Origin: Alphaproteobacteria bacterium
GTDB lineage: Bacteria > Pseudomonadota > Alphaproteobacteria > Rhizobiales > Xanthobacteraceae
Length of the DNA stretch: 37,745 nucleotides
Reading direction: 5' to 3'
NCBI GenBank assembly: GCA_005884685.1
Contig: VBAH01000024.1
Span: 1-37,745 of the forward strand
Shown: positions 31,880-37,745 of the stretch, piece by piece
Layout of the letters: the number at the start of each line of letters is the position of its first letter
Numbering within the stretch: the stretch's first letter is position 1
Program-made: the position numbers and the translations under genes
Notes under the pieces: model-generated
Told to the model about the DNA's origin: nothing
Seen by the model: the letters and a program-made list of their open reading frames with translations, nothing else
Database searches by the model: none

Positions 31880-32572
31880 TCACCCCGCGCGCACTTCGCC
31901 GATGCGCCGCGCGCCCCAGGCGAGCGCATTTACCCCGACGATCAGCACGATCAGCACCAGCCCAAGTCCCATCGCGAGCGGCAGGTCGCCCTTGGAGGTT
32001 TCCAGCGCGATCGCCGTCGTCATCGTGCGGGTGAAGCCGTCGATATTGCCGCCGACGATCATCACGGTGCCGACTTCCGCGGCGGCGCGGCCGAAGCCCG
32101 CCAGCAGCGTGGTCGTGAGCGAAAAGCGCGCGTCCCATAGCAACGTCGCGACGCGCCGGGCCGGCGTCACGCGCAACGCGGTCAGCTCCTCGCGATATTC
32201 AGCCCAGAGATCCTCGATGGTCTGGCGCGTGAGCGCGGCGATGATCGGCATCACGAGCAGCGCCTGCGCGAGGATCATCGCCTTCGGGGTGAACAGGATG
32301 CCGAGCGAGCCGAGCGGCCCGGAGCGCGACAGCAGGAGATAGACCGCGAGGCCGACGACAACCGGCGGCAAACCCATGAAGGCGTTGATCAGCACGACGA
32401 TGAAAGTGCGCCCGGGAAAGTGCGTCAGCGCCAGGAATGCGCCCCAGGGGAGCGCCACCAGCGCCGCGAGCGCGACCGCCGAGACGCTCACATAGAGCGA
32501 GAGACCGACGATCGCGTAGAGCGCCGGGTCGCCGCCGAACACAAGCTGAAGCGCGGATGCGCCGTCGGGCAT
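31880..32572 (-). CDS. tupB: Tungstate ABC transporter permease TupB
   Basis: A 230-residue inner-membrane permease with about five to six hydrophobic segments (for example AIVGLSLYVSVSAVALAALVALPWG and LINAFMGLPPVVVGLAVYLLL). The EAA-like loop is in ELTALRVTPARRVATLLWDARFSL, followed by the GFGRAAAEVGTVMIVGGNI segment common to molybdate/tungstate permeases. ATG 32572 opens MPDGASALQLVFGGD, a usual TupB beginning. It is first in the tupBCA operon. The upstream 255 bp hold a family D hairpin and a 106-bp inverted-repeat element rather than a clear promoter. Confidence 0.9.
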   Translation of the reverse strand: MPDGASALQLVFGGDPALYAIVGLSLYVSVSAVALAALVALPWGAFLALTHFPGRTFIVVLINAFMGLPPVVVGLAVYLLLSRSGPLGSLGILFTPKAMILAQALLVMPIIAALTRQTIEDLWAEYREELTALRVTPARRVATLLWDARFSLTTTLLAGFGRAAAEVGTVMIVGGNIDGFTRTMTTAIALETSKGDLPLAMGLGLVLIVLIVGVNALAWGARRIGEVRAG

Positions 32573-32704
32573 GAGAATCTCACGAGCATGAATGTCGCTG
32601 CACAATTTTCGCAGCGTCGCCGGGAATGCAAGGCGCGGAGGCACCCGAATGAAAATATAGGGCGAGGCTATGGACGTGCCGCGTCGGCGGCGCTGGCTAT
32701 TGCG

Positions 32705-32728
32705 CCCTCTCCCGCAGGCGGGAGAGGG
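32705..32728. repeat. Family D hairpin
   Basis: CCCTCTCCCGC AG GCGGGAGAGGG, an 11-bp stem identical to that at 1478-1501 except for the loop. It lies between the dehydratase end and tupB. Confidence 0.65.
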
Positions 32729-32735
32729 CTGGTCC

Positions 32736-32841
32736 GTAGGGCGCAATAAACGAAGCGAAGCGCATTGCGCCGGAGTTGGCGCAGTGCGGCATAGCGCGTC
32801 GAAGACGCGCGTAAACGCGCTTGAGGCTTACTGCGCCCTAC
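32736..32841. mobile_element. 106-bp MITE-like element with terminal inverted repeats
   Basis: The left end, GTAGGGCGCAATAAAC, and right end, GCTTACTGCGCCCTAC, are inverted copies (13 of 14 over GTAGGGCGCA[A/G]TAA). The interior contains further short palindromes (CGCATTGCGCC, GCGCGTCGAAGACGCGC). It has no coding capacity. The right end forms the last codons and stop codon of the dehydratase gene. No obvious target-site duplication was recognised. Confidence 0.65.
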
Positions 32842-34528
32842 TCTTGAGGAAATCGAAGTCGCAGCCCTCGTCCGCCTGCGTCACGTGGCTCTGGAACAGC
32901 CACGAATAGCCGCGGTCGGAACCCGCATGCGGCGGCGGCGCCTTGTATTGCGCGGCGCGCCTCTTCAGTTCCGCGTCATCCACCAGCAGCTCGATCGAGC
33001 GCTGCGGCACGTCGAGCCGGATGCGGTCGCCGGTCTTGACCAACGCGAGCGGCCCGCCGTCGGCCGACTCCGGCGTGATGTGCAGCACGATGGTGCCGAA
33101 CGCGGTGCCGCTCATGCGCGCGTCGGAAATGCGCACCATGTCCTTTACGCCGGCGGCCGCCAGCTTCTTCGGGATCGGCAGGTAGCCCGCCTCCGGCATG
33201 CCGGGCGCGCCCTTCGGCCCGGCATTGCGCAGCACCAGCACATCGTCCGCCGTCACGTCGAGCGCCGGGTCGTCCATCCGCAGGGTCATGTCCTCGATGG
33301 TCTCGAACACCACCGCGCGGCCCTCATGCGTCATCAGCTTCGGCGTCGCGGCGGACTGCTTGATCACCGCGCCGCGCGGCGCGAGGTTGCCGCGCAGGAC
33401 GCACATCGCACCCTGCGGGTTGATCGGATTTTGTCGCGAGCGGATCACGGTCTGCCCCGGCACCTGCTCGGCGACCTTGACGTGATCGCGCAAGGTGCCG
33501 AACACCGTCGGCGCATCCAAGTCTAAAATATCGGATAGCTCCTGCATCAGCCGCGGCACGCCGCCGGCGTGATGGAAGTGCTCCATGTAGTGATCGCCCG
33601 AGGGCTTGAGGTCGATCAGCACCGGCACCTCGCGCGACAGCGCATCGAACGCATCGAGGTCGAGCCGGATGCCGGCGCGCCCCGCCATCGCGGCGAGATG
33701 CACGATGCCGTTGGTCGAGCCGCCGATCGCCTGCAGCACGATCAGCGCATTGCGCAACGCGCGCTCGGTGAACAGCTGGCGCGGCGTCGGCGAGCCTTTC
33801 CTCGCCATCTCGACCGCCACTTTGCCGCTCGCCTCCGCGATGCGCACGCGCTCGGCATGCACGGCAGGCACCGCCGCGGCGTAAGGCAGCGAAAAGCCGA
33901 GCGCCTCGACCACGCAGGCCATCGTGCTCGCGGTGCCCATCACCATGCAGGTGCCGACCGAGGGCGCGAGCCGCCCGCTCACCACCTCGATCTCGGCCTC
34001 ATCCATCTTGCCGGCGCGGTGCTGCGCCCACAGCCGGCGGCAGTCGGTGCAGGCGCCGAGCACCTCGCCTTTGTGATGGCCGACCACCATCGGCCCGGTC
34101 GGCACCACGATCGCGGGCTTGTCGGCCGAGACAGCGCCCATCAGTTGCGCCGGCAAAGTCTTGTCGCAGCCGCCGATCAGCACCACGGCATCCATCGGCT
34201 GCGCGCGCACCATCTCCTCGGTGTCGATCGACATCAGGTTGCGCAGGTACATCGAGGTCGGCGCAGAGAAGCTCTCGTGGATCGAGATGGTGGGGAATTC
34301 CATCGGCAGCCCGCCCGCGAGCATCACGCCGCGCTTCACCGCCTCGATCAGAACCGGCACATTGCCGTGGCACGGGTTGAAGTCGGAGTAGGTGTCGGTG
34401 ACGCCGACGATCGGGCGATCCAATGCGTCGTCCGAGAAGCCCTTGGCCTTGATGAAGGCCTTGCGCAGGAACAGCGAAAAGCCGGGATCGCCGTAGGAGG
34501 TCAAACCTTTGCGCAGGCCGGAGGGCAT
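32828..34528 (-). CDS. IlvD/Edd family dehydratase, sugar-acid type
   Basis: A 566-residue dehydratase with three iron-sulfur cysteines: C53 (DFNPCHGN), C121 (IGGCDKT) and C194 (VGTCMVMG). This three-Cys pattern and the length indicate a [2Fe-2S] enzyme of the ArDHT/dihydroxyacid dehydratase type. The FNPCHGN and KTGDRIRLDVPQRSIELLVDD segments are those of dihydroxyacid or aldonic-acid dehydratases such as L-arabinonate dehydratase. Lack of ilv neighbours favours a sugar-acid or broad-substrate role over branched-chain amino-acid synthesis, but both are possible. The start at 34528 is typical (MPSGLRKGLTSYGDPGFSLFLRKAF). The final residues (about RAQ and the stop) derive from a MITE-like element, so the natural C-terminus may have been altered. 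Confidence 0.9.
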   Translation of the reverse strand: MPSGLRKGLTSYGDPGFSLFLRKAFIKAKGFSDDALDRPIVGVTDTYSDFNPCHGNVPVLIEAVKRGVMLAGGLPMEFPTISIHESFSAPTSMYLRNLMSIDTEEMVRAQPMDAVVLIGGCDKTLPAQLMGAVSADKPAIVVPTGPMVVGHHKGEVLGACTDCRRLWAQHRAGKMDEAEIEVVSGRLAPSVGTCMVMGTASTMACVVEALGFSLPYAAAVPAVHAERVRIAEASGKVAVEMARKGSPTPRQLFTERALRNALIVLQAIGGSTNGIVHLAAMAGRAGIRLDLDAFDALSREVPVLIDLKPSGDHYMEHFHHAGGVPRLMQELSDILDLDAPTVFGTLRDHVKVAEQVPGQTVIRSRQNPINPQGAMCVLRGNLAPRGAVIKQSAATPKLMTHEGRAVVFETIEDMTLRMDDPALDVTADDVLVLRNAGPKGAPGMPEAGYLPIPKKLAAAGVKDMVRISDARMSGTAFGTIVLHITPESADGGPLALVKTGDRIRLDVPQRSIELLVDDAELKRRAAQYKAPPPHAGSDRGYSWLFQSHVTQADEGCDFDFLKSRAQ

Positions 34529-34781
34529 TCAGTTTCCTCGCATGTCGAGCCTGACTTGTGGCACGCGCCGCAGGATGCTCACAACGATCATGGCACCCGC
34601 ATCCCCGTCGCCGCGTCACGGGCCTTCGCAACCGGCAGCGGGCTGGCTGTCGGCGCGGTCCACATGAAGGGAAGGTCAGGCGCCGTCAACCGGCCCGGCT
34701 GGTCCGGGCCGTGGCGGCTCGGGCGCGTCCGCGCGCCCCGGCCGGGGAACGCCGCACGGCCATGCTGATCGCTGCGGTCGA

Positions 34782-36080
34782 TTACTGCCGAAACTCCGAC
34801 ACCGCCCTGGAGTTCTCGCGCAGGACGCGCGCATTGTCTTCCTTGTCCGCGGATCCCATCGCCGCGCCACTGTAATTGACGAGCGGCGACGACCAAAAAG
34901 GCAGCCGGTTGCACGGATGGCAGCCCTGTTGGTAGGCCATCATCGTGCGCCACGAATTGCCTTTGATATAGCCGTGTGCCCATGGATATGACGGCGGGTC
35001 GGATGCATTTATCGCGTCGTGCTCCGCACCGAACAGGTGCCCGATCTCGTGCGTGAAGCTGAACTTGACCGTGCATCCGGGATTGGTGTCGACCACGGCG
35101 AATGCGGAATCTTCCCTGGCGCGAATAGACATCGCCTCGCCACAATAGGTCGAATTCTTGAACAACAGAACAGCGACATCGGCGCTCGCGGAATCCCGCT
35201 CCGTGAAAATCTCGTCCATGATTCCGTCTTTGCGGAAAAACCGGTCGCGATCCTGCGCCCAGCTTCCTGTCTCTGCGTAGTTCAGCGGCAGCAGCTTCGC
35301 CAATTCCAGCTCGGCGTTGACGTTGCTGTTCGCATAACTGTGATTGGTCTCGTTGATTCTCTGATCGACCCATTGATCGACGCTGACAGCGCCATCCGCC
35401 CCGCCGATGACGGTTTTGGCCCCCGGCGTATACGCCACGATAATGCGCACTTTGTAGGTCACGGCCGGGTCGGCCGCCGGCGTCGGCCCCTGATCCTGCT
35501 TGTTCTCGCCCTTGAACCGCTGCTCCACCGGCGGGTGATCCGGCGGTGCGCGCGATGTATCCAGCTGGATGATCGATGTGAGATCGTCGCCCGCCGGACG
35601 GATTTCGTAGGTCGCGTCCGGGATCGCGACGGTGCCGAGGATCTTGCCGTCCCGCAGCGTAAACGACACCGCGCCGATGGCGCCGTCGGCGGGCATGTCG
35701 CTGATCGCCACGACGTCGCCGTACCACCGGCCCTTCTCCAGATCCGTGCTGCCGGATCGCCCGACGACGCGGATGGTGCGGTCTCTCAGCAGCCCGATGA
35801 CGAGCTGGTCATCCGCCCGGTCGGCGGCAGCGGGATTGATCTTCGCCGAGGCGCGGCTGAGGATGCCGGTCAGGTCGGCCAGCGAGCGGGTCTGCACCAC
35901 GCGCGCGTCGACATAGCCCGGAAGGGTGCTCAGGCCCTTGATGATCGTCTGCATCTTCTCGCCCGCATCCGCCGCGGGGCCGGCATCGAGAAAAAGACTA
36001 TTCGCCGGCTGGGCCTGCGCCCCCGCCATGCCGACGAGCACGATCGCCGCCGCAAACAATACCGCCCGCGATGCCAGCAT
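34782..36080 (-). CDS. Secreted zinc metallopeptidase (M72 / peptidyl-Asp type)
   Basis: A 432-residue protein with a cleavable signal (MLASRAVLFAAAIVLVGMAGAQAQ, 1-24). It has an N-terminal pro-like domain (about 25-200) ending in a charged linker (RFKGENKQDQGPTPAADP), and a catalytic domain from about 208. The zinc site HEIGHLFGAEHD has H344, E345, H348 and H354, and the Met-turn is TMMAY (379-383). These are metzincin features, and the arrangement matches the M72 peptidyl-Asp metallopeptidases. C313/C336 and C387/C390 could form disulfides. The N-terminal region is probably an inhibitory propeptide, which is inference. It stands alone between the dehydratase and the ABC-F gene. Confidence 0.87.
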   Translation of the reverse strand: MLASRAVLFAAAIVLVGMAGAQAQPANSLFLDAGPAADAGEKMQTIIKGLSTLPGYVDARVVQTRSLADLTGILSRASAKINPAAADRADDQLVIGLLRDRTIRVVGRSGSTDLEKGRWYGDVVAISDMPADGAIGAVSFTLRDGKILGTVAIPDATYEIRPAGDDLTSIIQLDTSRAPPDHPPVEQRFKGENKQDQGPTPAADPAVTYKVRIIVAYTPGAKTVIGGADGAVSVDQWVDQRINETNHSYANSNVNAELELAKLLPLNYAETGSWAQDRDRFFRKDGIMDEIFTERDSASADVAVLLFKNSTYCGEAMSIRAREDSAFAVVDTNPGCTVKFSFTHEIGHLFGAEHDAINASDPPSYPWAHGYIKGNSWRTMMAYQQGCHPCNRLPFWSSPLVNYSGAAMGSADKEDNARVLRENSRAVSEFRQ

Positions 36081-36162
36081 CTTGCACCTCTTGTCGTTCC
36101 GAGCTTGAGCGAAAGAGATTACGCTACCTGGGCTTGTGGCTCAAGGCTTGGCCGCGTGCTGC

Positions 36163-37745
36163 TCACCCATGCAGCCCCGGCGCCTCGTGACCGGTGCGCG
36201 CCACGTATTCGGTATAGCCGCCGCCGTATTGATGCACGCCCTCGGGCGTGAGCTCGAGCACGCGGTTCGACAGCGCGGAGAGAAAGTGCCGGTCGTGCGA
36301 GACCAGCAGCATCGCGCCCTCGTAGCGCGACAGCGCCTCGATCAGCATGTCCTTGGTCGCCATGTCGAGATGGTTGGTCGGCTCGTCGAGCACCAGGAAA
36401 TTCGGCGGATCGTACAGCATCTGCGCCATCACCAGCCGCGCCTTCTCGCCGCCCGAGAGCACCCGGCACCTCTTCTCCACGTCGTCGCCGGAGAATCCGA
36501 AGCAGCCCGCGAGCGCGCGCAAAGAGCCCTGGCCGGCCTGCGGAAACGCATCTTCCAGCGACTGCAGCACGGTACGCTCGCCGTCGAGCAGGTCCATCGT
36601 GTGCTGCGCGAAATAGCCCATCTTCACGCTGCCGCCGAGCGCGACGGTGCCCTCATCGGGCTCGGTCGAACCCGCCACCAGCTTGAGCAGCGTGGACTTG
36701 CCGGCGCCGTTGATCCCCATCACGCACCAGCGCTCCTTGCGCCGCACCATGAAGTCGAGCCCGTCGTAGATGGTGCGGCTGCCGTAGCCCTTGTGCACCT
36801 TCTTCAGGGCAACGACGTCCTCGCCCGAGCGCGGCGCCGGCGCGAACTCGAACGACACGGTCGCGCGGCGCTTCGGCGGCTCGACGCGCTCGATCTTATC
36901 GAGCTTCTTCACCCGGCTCTGCACCTGGGCGGCATGCGAGGCACGCGCCTTGAACCGCTCGATGAACTTGATCTCCTTGGCAAGCATTGCCTGCTGGCGC
37001 TCGAACTGCGCCTGCTGCTGCTTCTCGGAAAGCGCGCGCTGCTGCTCGTAGAATTCGTAATTGCCCGAGTACGTGGTCAGCGACCCGCCGTCGATCTCCA
37101 CCACCTTGTTGACGATGCGGTTCATGAACGCGCGGTCGTGCGAGGTCATCAGCAGCGCGCCCTCGTAGCCCTGCAGGAAATGCTCGAGCCAGATCAGGCT
37201 TTCCAGGTCGAGGTGGTTGCTCGGCTCGTCGAGCAGCATCACGTCGGGGCGCATCAGCAGGATGCGCGCGAGCGCGACGCGCATCTTCCAGCCGCCCGAC
37301 AGGCTGCCTACGTCGCCGTCCATCATCTCCTGGGTGAAGCTCAAACCGGCGAGCACTTCGCGCGCGCGCCCTTCGAGCGCGTAGCCGTCGAGCTCCTCGA
37401 AGCGGTGCTGCACCTCGCCGTAGTGCGCGATGATGGCGTCCATCTCGTCCGCGCGCGCCGGATCGGCCATCGCGGCCTCGAGTTCATGGAGCTCGGCTGC
37501 GACCTCCGCCACCGGCCCCGCGCCGGCGATCACCTCGGCGACCGCGCTGCGCCCCGACATCTCGCCGACGTCCTGGCTGAAGTAGCCGATGGTGATGCCG
37601 CGATCGACCGCGATCTGCCCTTCGTCGGGGGTATCCTCGCCGGTGATCAGTCGGAACAGCGTGGTCTTGCCCGAGCCGTTCGGGCCGACGAGGCCGGCCT
37701 TCTCGCCCTTCTGCAAGGTCGCGGAGGCTTCGATGAAGACGATCT
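36163..37745 (-). CDS. ABC-F family ATPase (Uup/EttA/YheS type), 5'-truncated by the window edge
   Basis: The gene is open to the right edge; the visible part is about 527 residues and lacks roughly the first 25. It has two ABC domains in tandem without membrane segments. Domain 1 has Walker A GPNGSGKTT, signature LSGGWKMRVALARIL and Walker B MLLDEPSNHLDL. The inter-domain linker carries a charged coiled coil (EKQQQAQFERQQAMLAKEIKFIERFKARAS). Domain 2 has GINGAGKST, LSGGEKARLVMAQML and LDEPTNHLD. ABC-F proteins bind the ribosome and modulate translation or antibiotic resistance; which subgroup cannot be fixed from this partial sequence, though the lack of a long C-terminal coiled coil argues against Uup. 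The stop is at 36163-36165. Confidence 0.93.
   Translation of the reverse strand, partial: IVFIEASATLQKGEKAGLVGPNGSGKTTLFRLITGEDTPDEGQIAVDRGITIGYFSQDVGEMSGRSAVAEVIAGAGPVAEVAAELHELEAAMADPARADEMDAIIAHYGEVQHRFEELDGYALEGRAREVLAGLSFTQEMMDGDVGSLSGGWKMRVALARILLMRPDVMLLDEPSNHLDLESLIWLEHFLQGYEGALLMTSHDRAFMNRIVNKVVEIDGGSLTTYSGNYEFYEQQRALSEKQQQAQFERQQAMLAKEIKFIERFKARASHAAQVQSRVKKLDKIERVEPPKRRATVSFEFAPAPRSGEDVVALKKVHKGYGSRTIYDGLDFMVRRKERWCVMGINGAGKSTLLKLVAGSTEPDEGTVALGGSVKMGYFAQHTMDLLDGERTVLQSLEDAFPQAGQGSLRALAGCFGFSGDDVEKRCRVLSGGEKARLVMAQMLYDPPNFLVLDEPTNHLDMATKDMLIEALSRYEGAMLLVSHDRHFLSALSNRVLELTPEGVHQYGGGYTEYVARTGHEAPGLHG

Noticed and set aside
32828-34528. The dehydratase as the housekeeping IlvD of branched-chain amino-acid synthesis
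   Set aside because: Not excluded, but no ilv genes are near and the FNPCHGN pattern is shared with sugar-acid dehydratases, so no gene symbol was given.

Overview
The window reads as chromosomal DNA of a high-GC alphaproteobacterium of the order Hyphomicrobiales, most like the Bradyrhizobium / Rhodopseudomonas / Xanthobacteraceae group. The grounds are GC-rich codon use, a Caulobacter/rhizobia-type cpa-tad pilus operon, a lithotrophic sox/fcc cluster, a tungstate transporter, and a high density of short palindromic repeats of the kind that translate as MPAKAGIQ. No RNA gene, CRISPR array, phage gene or transposase gene was seen. Species cannot be assigned from sequence alone.

Layout. (1) 110-11631: a nitrogen-compound catabolism block. 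It holds a cytosine-deaminase-like amidohydrolase, a creatininase-family hydrolase, a flavodoxin-fold quinone/NADPH reductase, an FAD-linked oxidase, an NMT1-type ABC importer (binding protein, ATPase, permease), an allophanate hydrolase (AtzF) and, convergent to it, atzG-atzE-atzH. Known chemistry of the Atz proteins (1-carboxybiuret to 1,3-dicarboxyurea to allophanate to ammonia and CO2) suggests that this block imports and dismantles a nitrogen-rich cyclic compound. The ring-opening step and the true substrate are unknown. No atzD-type cyanuric acid hydrolase is in the window.

(2) 11676-15590: a minus-strand sulfur-oxidation operon running cytochrome c, fccB/soxF, soxX, soxY, soxZ, soxA, with no soxB or soxCD in view. 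Its SoxY ends in AACLEDLI rather than the usual GGCGG carrier arm. (3) 15647-18306: a two-gene molybdenum hydroxylase (IorAB-like), with a strong terminator after it.

(4) 18549-26689: a complete minus-strand Flp/tad pilus assembly operon (cpaB, cpaC, small lipoprotein, cpaE/tadZ, cpaF/tadA, tadB, tadC, tadD). Divergent from it is a TadG-like protein with a beta-helix-like C-terminal part (27043-28266). The pilin and prepilin peptidase are not in the window.

(5) 28267-37745: a small GIY-YIG nuclease gene bracketed by inverted repeats, a two-part methyltransferase, a tupBCA tungstate importer, an IlvD/Edd sugar-acid dehydratase, a secreted M72-like zinc metallopeptidase, and a 5'-truncated ABC-F ATPase at the right edge.

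The most striking cross-cutting theme is the short repeats. At least five families (called A to E here) occur, often as inverted pairs around small genes (atzH, the GIY-YIG gene). In several places they have become part of genes: the N-terminal signal regions of tupA and soxA, the last codons of the dehydratase, and probably the ribosome-binding region of the ABC permease.
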